DNA from: Allacma fusca
Lineage: Eukaryota > Arthropoda > Collembola > Symphypleona > Sminthuridae
Direction of reading: 5' to 3'
Assembly: GCA_947179485.1 (NCBI GenBank)
Contig: OX359250.1
Location: 36,548,783-36,612,782 of the forward strand
Length of the DNA stretch: 64,000 nt
Shown here piece by piece: positions 13,501 through 25,700 of this stretch. A program made the position numbers and the translations under genes. The notes under the pieces are model-generated. The model did no database searches. It was not told the DNA's origin and worked only from the letters and a program-made list of their open reading frames with translations. The first letter of the stretch is position 1, and every line of letters starts with the position of its first letter.

Positions 13501-16500
13501 TGAATGTTGTGACTGTCACTATCAAGGTCATATTCTCCATGCTATGATGCCATGGTGCTATGATTCAGATTATCAAAATGAAACTACACCTTTTTCAATT
13601 ATGAGAAGTCACAGTGTAACCATTGATGTCATGCATGAGGGTTTCATCATTTTTGCAGGAAAAACACTCAAAGCTTCGATGGGGCCCCAGGTAGATAAAA
13701 CATGGGCCTCAGGAGGTTCTTCAATATTCGATGATTTATCTCCGTCCTATTGTGATTCATTGTCAGTGTGTCTATTAGTAATTATTTATTATTTGTGAAG
13801 TACGATCTGCGTACATTATGACAGGAATGCTAAATTATGTCACATTAGGCCAGAGTCATGAGAAATGTATTACCTTGGTAATAGTTGGCTAAAGAATGTT
13901 AATGCTATTCAGCTACTATTTGATATTATAGCCCTCGCGATTAAATTATCATTATTTGTAGATTAATAGATTCATAAATCACCTTGAATGAAGCACATTT
14001 TATTTTAATTCCGCCGCATCTCAACACTCTGAATTTCGTGTGGATTTTATATGAGGGGAGACGGCGAGAGCTGGAGATTTTTGTATAGGTTCGGCACGAG
14101 CCCTCCATTTGAGCCCATTGGGAATGTGGATGCCTGCGAAATGTCCCATATTAGTTCGGGGTATTTTAATATCAGACCAAAATACGTTTATCCTGAAAAG
14201 ATAAGCGTTTATCAGCTAAATGAGTATGACTCGTTGATTAAAAAATGTCAGGATGAGAAGCCCCTCTCGTCTGAAGTACGCTTTGTGGGATGTGAGTCAT
14301 TGTCATTGATAGTAATCAGAACCAGTCTAGTAAAGTTACATGTCCAAGTCGATTTAAGAATTTAGAGACGAACGCCAGCGTATTTGTATGGACGTAAAGT
14401 CAGTCATGAGCTTCCTTCCAGCCGCATTTGGGATTGTGGGTGAGGATAGCCAACTATAAAATATTGTTAACTCTACTATTGTATACAGTGTTCTGAAGCC
14501 AGAGTTAATTCAGATAAAAGTCTATGAAACCCCACCAACATTCCTATATATAAAGTCAACCCCAAACCAAAGTATGCCATCGACTTCGCCACCAATCCAG
14601 AGCTCTGAACCCACCCTACACAAATAAAAGGCTCGAAGTCAACGAACTTAGTTCCCCACAAAATCAATCACTACTAACGGCAGATATCCCTCAATTCTAG
14701 ACCCGACATCTCAGCCCAACAAACTTGTTACGCCCAGCTTATAATAATTCCAATACTGGTCTTCTATAAGCTCTAAAAACTGATTGATTTTCAATTAAAT
14801 TTCAATGAAGAAAATTATCCTGGTAACATTGAAGATGTTTAATTTTTTTAAAATAAAGTTACGTCAATCCAATATAAATTTCCTTTACAACCACATTAGT
14901 AACACTACCACTCACACAAAGTACGCTAGCAGTAAGGATGCCTGAATTTTTGATGTAGGAAGCTGAATTTAGACTTAAACGAATCCCCTTGAAATTTACT
15001 ACAAAAGCAGCCTTTCAAATATTTTTGTAAATTCTAGTCCGGCCATGAAAAAATCCCAAGGTCAGGAATTCCTTTTTCTCATCTTTGCTCTTACAGGTGA
15101 ATTCCTCAACATATATCTGGTTTAACGGGCCATGCCCACAATTCTCAAGGACTTGCTGGATGTCCCCCTGGAAAGCCCATAAAATTTTCTAGTCAGTGGC
15201 GTCAAAATATATTTCTAACATAATTTGAATGGGAAATTGAGAATCCCAGTTCTTCTATAATAAATCCGACCTTGCTTTCCTTATTCTCAAAGCTGTGACC
15301 AAAATTTTGAGCGAACAGTTTTGACAGTATTTTTGAAAAATTTGAAAAATATGTACTAACTCTTGGGAGAATTTAATAATCTGTTATTGTACTATAATAC
15401 GGATGCTCTGTACTATACTATTAGTGTTCCGGGAGTTCACGTTGGGGCCTTGAGTTCAACTCGCCCCTAAAAATGAATCTCTTCAGGGTAGGTACTGCTC
15501 AGTGGGGCAGGTTTGTTCAGCAGCAGTGCATATAAAGTAGTACACTCGATCATTACATGTTATACACAACGGTCGCATGGTACTGCATTGGAGCACACTG
15601 CATTAACTGCACTGCACGAGTGCTGAGACTGCAGTCAAGGATTGCTCACGCTCCTGTGAGGTATGGTGAGACAGTGTGAGGTGTCCAATTCCAAAGCAGT
15701 AGTGACCGCCGCTCAGAGTGCCACACGTTAAATAATATCAACTTCTTGGGCGGAAGTTTGCATGTACGAAAGGGAGAGAGCCTTCTATATGGACGTTCCA
15801 CTTTATATACATACTGTATTTAGCACATCTCTTGTTGGGACTAAATAGGATTGGCAATCTGCAAAGTTGCAAGGAATTTTGCCCTCACGAAAAAAAAATC
15901 CTCCTGTCACCTGTGCCTCAGCGTGTCTTCAATAAAAGTTACATTCCCAATCCGTGGCTGGTGGCAGTCGGCGAGTGGCCTTAATAGGAACAAATTAAAT
16001 CTGAGGTCAGTCCTTTGTAACTAGATTTTGGGTTAGGGCTTAAATTGAAACTATTATATAAACAGGGGAGTGTGGGAGAAAGATTTTTTAATTGACGCCA
16101 CAACTTTAATCTTCTCACTTCAATTTGTTGAATGTGTGGGAAAAGGAGTAAGTATGGAGCTTTTGTACTTTTTATTTAGTTTCTGTAAATTAAATAATAG
16201 GATTACAAATATATTTGGAACATTAGTAAGTTTGGAAGTGCGAAAGTTGTGTGTGAATAAGTGAGGATTTAATGGAGCTCAAGGGAGGGGATCGTGCAAT
16301 TTAGGAGCATTTCTGGTTTGGAGCTGTTCTTACGTAAATTAGAATTTGCAGGGATATGGTATGTGGAATTACTAGTTATAGATTGAATTTGGAAACGTTA
16401 CATAACATCTACCGGCTTTGGAGGAATTCATTCTGGGTGCAATATTTGGAATTATTGTGGAAGATTTCTGGATTGATTGGAAAGAGATGTTTGTTTGTGG

Positions 16501-17297
16501 ATTGAATTTTGAATTTAAGGATACTGAATTCTGAATTTGAAGGATGGTGAATAGAATTATTGTAGGATACTGAATTCTGAATTGGAGGATGCTATTCGAA
16601 ATTACTGTTTGAAGGAAATAGAATGGAGAGTGATGGTGGTAGTGATTAATAATATTAGTTGAATAAAATTGCTTTTTAAATAATAATATTATTATTAAAT
16701 TTTTGATCCTCTTAGCTGGCAGGAACAAGTTTGATTAAGAGAAGCCGTAGGAATAATTACTCAAGGGCATACTACTCGGTCGTTTTTGCGGAGTGTACTT
16801 ACTTACTATTGACCTTTCAGTTTTTCAGACACTGTTTGGTAACATTGGTAACCTACTGTTTGTCAGACGTGGTGCTTGATCTTGATGTTAACATTGTTAA
16901 CACGCCTTGGGCTTTGATGGTCGTATGTTTGATAAAACAGGAGTAATTATGTTTCATTCCGGTTGAGAGGTTTTTGTTGGAGTATGTAGTGTTTTAAAGA
17001 ACTTGTATTTGTGTAGTGACGGGTTTGGAAGAATCAAGTAGTTTGTTTGTTATTAAGAGCAGGGAGCAGATATGGAGTCAGTTAAAATATTTGCAGTGTT
17101 TATGGGTACATACTTGACAATATTAGTGTTGTAATATATAGATGTGTAGGTTAGTTATTTCAAAAACAGAGTGTGGATTGGAAGATTAAAATGGGCTCGC
17201 AAGACTGATTATTTTGAAATGATTAGTGAGTGGTGTAATTGTTGAGACTTGGAAAAATAGGATGGTAATGAATGTTGGTCTCTGTATTTTTTTGCAG
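10536..17297. other. 6.8 kb without a recognised gene
   Basis: I find no exon chain here with splice sites and recognisable protein. Open frames of 60-104 codons (for example 14051-14365) have no family features. Around 16500-16600 an imperfect repeat of ggatactgaattctgaatt is visible. The stretch probably contains the promoter and one or more non-coding first exons of the S1P phosphatase gene, whose first visible acceptor ends at 17297. Confidence 0.45.
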
Positions 17298-17429
17298 GTA
17301 ACACGGATAGAAATGGATTACGTGTGAATTTGGGTCAAGCTCTGATGCCGGTAGGAAATAAATTCTGACCCACCGTCCACCTAAAATTTCCACTTGAAGA
17401 ACTGCCAGTTCAGGAATAATTCGTACAAA

Positions 17430-19805
17430 ATGAGTATAGCATCCTCAGTAAGCAAATGTATTGAGTACCTTAAGGACCCCCTTTTAGTAGCCAAGTTTCA
17501 GAAGAAATGCGGCATCGGGTTTAACCCCTTGGACACCTTAAACAAAGTAAATGAAAATGGAGTCCAACTTGAGAGCGAGTACTGTGAATACAAACAAAAT
17601 GAAACAGAACCTCCGAGTGAACAGGAAAGGAGTGAAATTTACATGCGTCGGAGGGTTGGTGATAATTTGAAAAGTGCAAATCTTGATAGCAGTGAGCGGC
17701 CGGCTAAACATTTAAAGACTGAACAGCTAAAATGCGATGGAGGAGATGAAAATAATCTTTTGAATAGAAAACCTTCAGAGAATGACGACGGTCCAGATCT
17801 TTTTAACAAAGTCGTGAGGAATAAATTCTGGTATTACCTTTTCCAGTTTGGGACTGCTCTTGGCGACGAAGTGTTTTATGCATCATTTTTTTCCTTTTGG
17901 TTTTGGAATGTTGATGGAGCTGTGGGAAGACGAGTGGTGCTTGTGTGGGCCCTTGTGATGTATATAGGTGAGTTTATGGTAGTGGAGTGACCTATGTTAG
18001 GCAGTTATCAAAAGAATAAAAGCATATAACATAAAGAAATGTGAGTCTGATGTGAAACTGAAGACTGAATTTTGTAGGACAAGGATTAAAGGATATTATA
18101 TGTTGGCCCAGACCAGCATCCCCACCTGTGATTCGCCTGGAGAAAAAGTGGGAACTGGAATACGGAATGCCCGTTAGTTTTAAAATCATACGTTAGAATT
18201 TTCTTTTCATGTCTAATGTGTTTCGAGCAAAATGTTTTAATTTTGTTACATCTGTATTTTGCAGTCCACCCATGCCATGACTGGTGCTGCTGTGCCATTT
18301 TCAATTCTTATTTTTACATCATGCCGCTACGAAGTACGTCACTTTGCTATTCTTAAATAATCAAAACAGATTTATTGGTACTTGTTTTATATGTTTTATT
18401 TTTCACTTTCCTAGTATCCTTTCCTATTGGGGGTATTTTTTTCTTTGCTTTGGTGTGCCCTCGTATGTTCCAGCCGGATTTACTTGGGAATGCATTCTGT
18501 CCTGGTAAGTTAAAAAAAGAATATTCCGATTTCCTAGTCTTAGGTTTAATTTAGATCAGTATCAGGAAATACTGCTTGCTAGCTAATATTCAACATTCTC
18601 TGCCGGTTCATTGACATGACAATACAAAATTATACATACTTTACTTACCATATAGTCGTCCATGGGAACCTGAATTGAATTCGTTGATTATCACGATCAG
18701 AATTCAGCAGTTCTGACTAGCTTGACTTATTTCTTAATATACAATTAAATCGTATTAAAAAAATTAACTTTAACGACTATCTTTTCAGTCAGTTTGATTT
18801 GTCGTTGCGCAATTTCGTCCAGTTCATGAACCTGTCACTGATACCAACATCGCTGGTTCTGTGGCATTCAAATGGGTGTTAATGATAGTATTTTTCCTTA
18901 GCTGGGATGAATAGCTACTGTATGTAAAGCCAACGCAGTAACTAATTTTAATCTTCTTTTTTTTATATTAGGACGTGGTTGCCGGTCTCTCACTTGTAGC
19001 TTTGTTGTTTCTTTGGGTCATCCCTGTCGTTGACTGGTTGGATCCCATTATTTTGACTGATGAATTTGGAGCTCTATACATGTTAAGTGGTGCCATACTT
19101 CTTGCCTTATGTTCTCCGGGTGGGGATCGCTGGACACCGGCAAGGTAATTAAACATGTCATTTGCAAACTTATAACTGAACATTTTTATTGTCCTAACGG
19201 TGCATTAATGTGATAAGCTTGAACAGTATGGGTAAATGTTTTGAAGTAAAATATATGAAACGCAATTATTTGTATGTTCATATAGAGGAGATACAGTCGT
19301 CATACTTGGAAGTGCTGTTGGTCTGATTACTGGAGCTTGGATGAATTACCAGTTGGGCATCATTAGCTCAAATGGTCCAGCCATCGATATGCCGTTTCCA
19401 GTAATGTGGCCATCATATAAAATGTTGGGGTTGTCGCTACTTCGTCTGGTTATAGGATTATGCATCGTTTTAATTACCAGACAAATAGCTAAGTCCACCA
19501 CGAAAACATTCTTTGCTGGTCTTGTGCAGTCGAAAAATATATCTTGCGTTGTAAGTTTTGGTTTGATTTATGCTTTGCATTAATCATGCTCGTAAAACGC
19601 GAATTGGCCTGGAATTTCTACTTTTCAGCTAAATTAATTTTTACATTTTTATTTCCAGTCAAATCCAACCTCAAGGGAAATATTCGTGGAACTTTCCAAC
19701 AAATTTGTCACGTACCTTATTGTGGGATTCAACATTGTTTTCTTAGCTCCAAGTGTGTTCCGTCTAATTGGAATCGAACGTCCTACCTTTCACACAGAAG
19801 TTTAG
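17430..19805 (+). CDS. SGPP: sphingosine-1-phosphate phosphatase
   Basis: Seven coding exons, 17430-17967, 18078-18172, 18265-18333, 18415-18504, 18972-19144, 19286-19550 and 19659-19805, join in frame to 458 residues (vertebrate SGPP1 and SGPP2 are about 400-440). A hydrophilic N-terminus of about 140 residues precedes a multi-pass membrane core. The three PAP2/lipid phosphatase motifs are all present: K-x6-RP (K184 to P192), PSTH (P211-H214, across an intron) and SR-x5-H-x3-D (S254, R255, H261, D265). The enzyme dephosphorylates sphingosine-1-phosphate in the endoplasmic reticulum and feeds sphingosine back to ceramide synthesis. The 5' untranslated exon begins at 17298; ATG 17430 is the first in frame with the motifs. 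The gene is convergent with the DHRS7-like gene downstream. Confidence 0.95.
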
Positions 19806-20005
19806 GCATGTACAGCATTTTGCTAACTTATACTTTTAGGAAGTACAGGTTCATCACGTTCGCAATTGAAACGAGTACAGTACCTAATGTATTTGGCATA
19901 TTTTTTTAATAATTTTCTGAATGTATGCTTCGTTTATCTTTTTTGATTTCTTCCTAATATTAGTAGATACGCCTGGCCTGTATCGTAGAATTCCACCGGT
20001 TATTT

Positions 20006-20011
20006 AATAAA
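20006..20011 (+). promoter_or_regulatory. candidate poly(A) signal of SGPP
   Basis: AATAAA lies 200 bp downstream of the S1P phosphatase stop codon and is the first such hexamer in a sensible position. The assignment is by position only. Confidence 0.45.
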
Positions 20012-20257
20012 GTCGCTGAATTTATCGACTAGAACATAGTTTTTAAAATATGTGATGAAAGATCCAATCAATAAAATGTGAATGCACGTGTGTACCTAAT
20101 ACACAACAATAGCTGTTTAAATTACTACAGCCTATTTATTATTGTACATTGTACTGCCACCATCCTTGACTGGATGCTCAACAATGAGATTTAAATGAAA
20201 TCATCGTTATCGACTGTAGAGAAAAGTATTTTCTACTGAAGAGTTGATTTTTAGTGC

Positions 20258-20307
20258 CTGAGGATGACAGTCTGTTAGATGTCGAAAGCTTGCATATAAT
20301 TTAGCTT
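20258..20307 (+). other. hammerhead-ribozyme-like motif (degenerate)
   Basis: The order of conserved hammerhead core blocks is present: CTGAGGA (20258-20264), a stem GACA/TGTC (20266-20269 with 20280-20283), GAAA (20284-20287), and a short stem AGCT/AGCT (20287-20290 with 20303-20306) followed by T20307 as the possible cleavage position. Stem I pairs poorly (one C-G, then wobble and mismatches). Similar minimal hammerheads occur in Penelope-like retroelements. No such element body is visible here, so this is at best a relic. Confidence 0.25.
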
Positions 20308-20521
20308 GTTTAATAAAGAATAACCACGTAAACCAAAGATATGGATACGATTATGAAGAGTTAATTTTTTTCCCCATAACTAGGAGATGTTTCTTGAAAT
20401 TAATAAAAATTCTCCAGCCAACAAGTTTGTAGAATCTGCAGCAATTAAAAAAATCAATAATAATTATTTAAAATGTTAGTTTTAAAACAAAAATATACAT
20501 TTTCGTTATACATGAGTCTGA

Positions 20522-20630
20522 ACTTAGGCCGTCAAGCAACTTTTTGAGTTGCTATTCCTTACCGACAATGTTAAAGTATGTACATATAAAAAGTTGCCAA
20601 CAACTCAAAAAATTGCTTGACGGCCTAAGT
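20522..20630. repeat. long inverted repeat, hairpin or MITE
   Basis: A 30-bp arm at 20522-20551 (acttaggccgtcaagcaact and on) is the inverted complement of 20601-20630 with one mismatch, separated by a 49-bp spacer. It lies between two convergent genes. It could be a foldback MITE or transcribe into a hairpin. No target duplication was identified. Confidence 0.8.
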
Positions 20631-20649
20631 CATGTAACATGGTTACAAC

Positions 20650-22259
20650 TTACACAAAAAAGATCACTGGGCAGTAATTTTGCATGTAGGCTAAGGGAAT
20701 AAAAGGAAGTTTTGATATCCAGCTTTCATTAAGTCGATTTGCCATAGAAACCAAAGTTAAGTAAGCACACCGTTCCACTGACATAATGGGGTAGCCCTTT
20801 GGGAGAATAACAATCCCAACCTACAGTCAAGTAGTAACCAAATCTTCAGTCTAAAATATTATATATGTAGACATTACGTTTTTTAAAGTCAGTATTTACC
20901 TCCCCTGGTTCCTTGGTAACGCATTTTGTAAAAATTGGAGTGTCAGTAAATCCTGGACAAATTAAAGTGACGCTGATGTTATTCCCACAGGTTTCCATTC
21001 GCAAGGCATTGAAATATCCCTATTGAATTTTAGGAGTATGTAATAATTAATATTCATTATAGTAATCCATCCAGTATGCAAAATTCAGGAAATTATTTTA
21101 GGATTTTTGAATGTTACTTGAAACAAATCATATCCTCTACAAATTTAATTCACAGCGCACTATTAATAAGAATGAAGAGTAGTTTTTTCAAACAAACGAT
21201 GTTATCCTTAATAAAACCTTAAACCTAAAAACATGCGAATCCTCTCCGTCTGTGCGAGTGAAGATTTGCTTCATTTAAAACTAATTTTCATACAAAATTA
21301 CATCCATTAAAAGTACAAACGTGAATTGCGTGTTTAGAAGCCTCATATGTTGATATTAAGGGTACAACTGCCCTTCCGCCAATACTTGATATCACAACCA
21401 CCTGTCCTCCGCCGTTTTGTAAAAAATAGTTTGCAACTAGTCGGTTCATGTTGACAACAGAGAATACATTAACCTCAAAAATCTGCCTGTCAACCACCAT
21501 GTCCGTTTTCACAAACTCTGCCTGCTGGGTCTGTCCAGCATTGCTTACGAACACGTCCAGCTGCATACAAATATTTTGTAATATAAATTAATTGTATGCT
21601 TATACACTGAGATTTAACTGACACTAAATACTTAAATATTATGGGATGTCATAAGTTGCATTTACTTTTCCGAAATGTTTTAAAACATTTGTCAAAGCCA
21701 GTTCATGAGATTCCAGCTTAGTGACGTCCAGAGGCAGAACCAGAATGTCCTTTTCAGTTAGACTGGAGCCATCTATGTACATGCAGTTGGTTTTAAAACC
21801 AAGTGAGAGCCAACAATATGGGGTCCACACAAATTTTGATTACTGATAATATTTTGCTTATGTGAATAATGGTTGATTTTGTTGACCTTACTGAAACATT
21901 CCCGTTTGACCCTGTCAAGTTCCTCTCCTCTTCTGGCTGACAAAATCAGGCGGGCACCAGCCTTCGCAAGCTGTTTTGCAATGGCTTCCCCAATCCCACT
22001 GGATGCTCCAGTTATCCATATAACCTTCCCTTTGTATTCCGCTAAATCCAATTACTATAGTAATTAGTTACCTGGATGCATTCCCACTTGAACCGATTAA
22101 TTAATTACTGTTCAATGTTTTGATTTAAAATTTACATGGTTGTTTGCCGAAATGGGTACACAGGAGAGTGAGAATGTCACAATCGGCAGCAACGAGAGTG
22201 ACTACAAAAATAACTGAGAAAAACAGCACAAATAATTCCAGTAAATAAAAAAATTCCAT
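20650..22259 (-). CDS. DHRS7: short-chain dehydrogenase/reductase, DHRS7-like
   Basis: Six minus-strand exons, 22259-22136, 22041-21892, 21772-21666, 21560-21321, 21019-20900 and 20820-20650, join in frame to 303 residues. The N-terminus has a hydrophobic signal-anchor (about residues 5-28). The Rossmann cofactor motif TGASSGIG follows at 52-59, then a catalytic-type set: N158, S186, Y199 and K203 in YEASK. The C-terminal segment ([19 protein letters not shown]) resembles the membrane-proximal end of DHRS7. Family members are endoplasmic-reticulum NAD(P)(H)-dependent oxidoreductases acting on retinoids, steroids or other carbonyl compounds; the substrate here is unknown. All cofactor and catalytic residues are present, so the enzyme looks active. 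The exact paralogue (DHRS7, DHRS7B or an insect-type relative) is less certain than the family. Confidence 0.88.
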
Positions 22260-23195
22260 ATTGTTAACACTGTCGTCCTTAAACATGGAAGTACAGAATA
22301 GACATAATATGAGAAATATTAAGGAGATACAGCTGTGAGCTTGGGAATTTTCCCAATAGTTTCTGAAACGCTGAACTATCCCAAATATCTGGTAAGATAG
22401 TGCAAGTGTACTTCCTATGTGGCACATTAAACAAGAATAATTACTTGATTGCATATTAGCATGAAGAGCACATAAAATTTACACACATCCAGATGTAATG
22501 AGTTTAGTTCAATATTTACTTTTGTAAAAGTGACATACATTTTTCCATAAAATCGGCTTCCATTGTTCCTCCTAAAATCGCGGGTGCTATGTAAGTACAA
22601 GCGACGCGGTAGTTATTTCAAAACAAAGGCTGTCAAACTGGTTGAGGTTGAAGAAAGTTATTGGTACTAAAATTCTTACAAATGGAAACTAATTACCCGA
22701 ATTCCCTTGCGAAAACACTGAACGTCCCTAATAATATTCCGAACTGTGGATAGATGTCATTACAAATACGATGAGAGGGAGTTAACTTATTTTTGCTTCC
22801 AAAATGTTTCTTCAAAAATCTGAAGGAGGGGGAAGTTCTGGGGCTACCATGTGTCTTGTTCAGAAATATTTTCATATGCCTAATTGTATGTCAAAAATAA
22901 GCTCCAGGACATTATACCAGAGGCATATAAATTGTACACACTCAGGGAGTAGGTTTTTATTCCTTCATACGAATTTAATTGACTTTATTTTATTAATAAA
23001 TGCATGACCACGAGAAAAAATTCCTCTCCATAATATACAATGTTCGTGTGCTATAAGAAAGGGACTCGCCAGCCTTTGAAAAACGAGGACTGAAACAAAA
23101 CCAAAATACAAATCTGTTACTATATACTTGAATTATATAGGATCAATAATCAAGTGTCTAAATCAGCTCTTCAGATTTAGTCTCATTGCTCACTT
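22260..23195. other. intergenic, no gene seen
   Basis: This stretch holds the 5' flank of the DHRS7-like gene and the 3' flank of the Ig-like gene that follows. It has no recognisable exons; several A+T-rich hexamers on the minus strand could be poly(A) signals. Confidence 0.5.
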
Positions 23196-24518
23196 CTAAG
23201 AATCAATCTTATCCCCACTTGCAGCGGCTATGGCTGAATTCTTGGCAGGAGGTTGAGGTGATTTTGGCTCCTCACTCGGTTTACTGTTTTGGGGTTTGGA
23301 CGACTTCGGCAACTCTCCAGGGTCGTCAAAAGACTTTGAATCGAAGTCAGTACATTGTTTACAGAAGCAAATGCAAAAGATAGTAATCAGGAGCAGACCA
23401 GCGGACACCCCCAGGGGAATGCCAATAGCCAAGGACAAATCCTTCACGTGTATAAATACGATCCCTCGAGAAGTTGCTTCCAAGAGAGGCGCGGTGTCTA
23501 TGGGGTGAGACGATACCCCGAATTTGTCATAAACTATACATCTCCACTCTCCATTGTGATCTACCGCTGCCTTTTTTATCGTAAGCGTTGACTTAGTCAT
23601 TCCATTGGTACCACTTCGTTTGAAAGTTATCTGCAATAAAAAGCATATTTTTGTGAATTAGGAATTTCACAAAATCACATAAGTAACTCTAATGAAGAAA
23701 TAACAATGGCGGCGGAGCAATAACAACAACGGTAATGGAGCAACAACAACTGCAACAGGGCAAAAACACATGCAACGGAGCAAAAACAAAACAAAACAAC
23801 ATACAAAAAAAATGGTTACCTTTGTGTCCTTGTAAAGCTTTTTGTTGAGAGAGACCTCACATTTTTTCCCGCATTTATCCACTGTTCCATTAAAGAAGTA
23901 CCGCTTGCACTTGTCGGGGTTATGTGAATTCCAATGGGGTTCCTTACAGTCCTTGGGACCCGTCCATTCCATCACAAACGGTGGTTGGTAATTTCTGATA
24001 TGGAAGTTGTTACGTTTGTCATCCATGAACGCCGTAACGGAGCAATCAATATTTTTCTCATCACCAGTGTAAACTTGAACGGGGAAATCCGGCCTTGCAA
24101 TAGGACGTAGGATGATGTTGTAGTGCTGGACGCACTTATCACTTTCGCAAGAAAGTAGGTGAACGTATCTCCGAGCATTTAAACCATCGGCACGAATTGT
24201 TCTTCCACTGTAAAACTTCGAGTTGAACTTTTTTTGCTCATCGCTTATGTTGGATCTCAATTTCCATATACAATTCACACCTTTAGGGGCTGTTAGTTTG
24301 AGACGGGCGTCCTGCCAAGATACGAAATGTAGGGTCCCGAGCCGGCCATTTGTAAGCTTGTCATTTTGGAGGAATTCTTTCAGACCTGGGTAATTCTTCA
24401 GCTCTTTCTCTCGCTCCATATCCGTTTTAGGGTTACAGTGTTTAATCAGGCCGTCGGAAGTGTGAAAACTCGTAAGTATCACTGCAAGAATTGTCATCAG
24501 TAGCTTGCAGCGAATCAT
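23196..24518 (-). CDS. single-pass membrane protein with Ig-like domain, paralogue A
   Basis: Two exons, 24518-23820 and 23640-region acceptor with coding 23630-23196, join in frame to 377 residues. I do not recognise the family. Visible parts: a signal peptide (about 1-23), a cysteine-containing N-terminal region starting LIKHCNP, an Ig-like domain with C159, W185 (EWTGPKDCKE) and C264 in the D-x-N-G-x-W-x-C context typical of Ig strand F, a transmembrane helix (about 299-321) ending in a cysteine cluster CFCKQCTDFD, and a short Pro/Ser/Lys-rich cytoplasmic tail. It shares this entire plan and many motifs with the divergent gene at 32359, so the two are a duplicate pair. The likely place is the cell surface, with the Ig-like part outside. 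A role as receptor or adhesion molecule is only a guess. Confidence 0.75.
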
Positions 24519-25204
24519 TGTCTCTGCCGAATGAGGTCACCTTCTTTGATAATTGGTTTTACTTTTTTTATACCAATTCTGATTGTGAGGCTAGCAATAC
24601 TTGGAACTGTAAATTTGGCACTGCGCAGACATGAAAGATGAAATTAAATGCATGAGGCATTTGTCTTTACACAAATGCATGTAAATGTAATGTTGAATGG
24701 TACATCTTAAATTAATGAGCGTTTGTCATTTTTTGCTGATGTTGGGAAAGTAATTATTTGTTAGATGTATTAGTGTAATAAGAATAGGTACTGCGGCATA
24801 GGAAGATAAAGTATCTTGAATCTTATTCAACAGTTATAGGTATCAGTGTCATAATGACATGTGTCATTTCATGAGATGTGAGAGCTCAGGTGAAAGCTTA
24901 GCTTGAATTTTATTACTTGTCTTGTCTGGCGTAGTTGAAGGTTTGAGATTTGAATAATTGAAATTGAGAAAATTATTTAAAAAAAATATAATACAAAGAA
25001 AATTTAATCTTTGACCTGTTGTACTTCAAATATCAAACAAGGCTATCACTTTTCCGTAGCTATGCATACATAATAGCCAGTATTCTAAAAATAGCTTCCC
25101 AAAGATGATAATTTCATACTTCGATCACTGACAGTCGAATTACAAATAAATGGTTCTAAATTAGGAAGCCTAGAAAGAGAATCAGCTTCATGAAGAATCC
25201 AAAT
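24519..25204. other. upstream flank of paralogue A
   Basis: A+T-rich DNA between the start of paralogue A and the hAT insertion, with no exon seen. It should contain the promoter of paralogue A. Confidence 0.45.
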
Positions 25205-25212
25205 AATATAAA
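25205..25212. repeat. target-site duplication of hAT element, left copy
   Basis: The 8 bases aatataaa directly precede the left terminus and are repeated exactly at 31609-31616 directly after the right terminus. Confidence 0.9.
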
Positions 25213-25251
25213 CAGAGCTGCGCTCAAGTACAAGTATTACTTGACACGTAC

Positions 25252-25284
25252 CAAGTCGGGTCAAGTTCGGGTCAAGTTCGGGTT
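25252..25284 (+). repeat. left subterminal repeats of hAT element
   Basis: Three consecutive copies of caagt(t)cgggt lie about 40 bp inside the left end. Matching copies near the right end begin at 31370. Confidence 0.75.
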
Positions 25285-25700
25285 GAGCTTTTAAATGTAC
25301 GTGATGAATCGGGTCAGGTACAAGTTAAAGGGGAATCCGAACTTGGTAATTCAAGTCGGGTAAATTGCAAGTGCAGGTTGAGAAACCATACTTGCATAAA
25401 AATATCTTGCAAGTGCGGATCTGAGCTCATGAAATACCTGCTCCCGAACGTGTACATGCAAGTATTATTTCAAGTATTTTGATTCTCAATAAAACGATTA
25501 TTCAAATGCCGCCTCGGTTCAGTCATACTTTCTCCCGAGAACGAGTTGATTTCGCGCTCATAATGAAAACGTTACCGACCCGTTAAGTGCATGCATTACG
25601 CACACCGCAATTTTTGGAGAACTAGGCGAGGGTTTAGTTTGCTTTCGGATTCACACTTCATAGCACCGACATTGTAAGTGTAATTATTTTTTATATACAA

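Noticed and set aside
18284-18508. Phe-rich membrane-like frame inside SGPP
   Set aside because: It reads through an intron in the wrong frame; the spliced frame gives the conserved SR-x5-H-x3-D motif instead.
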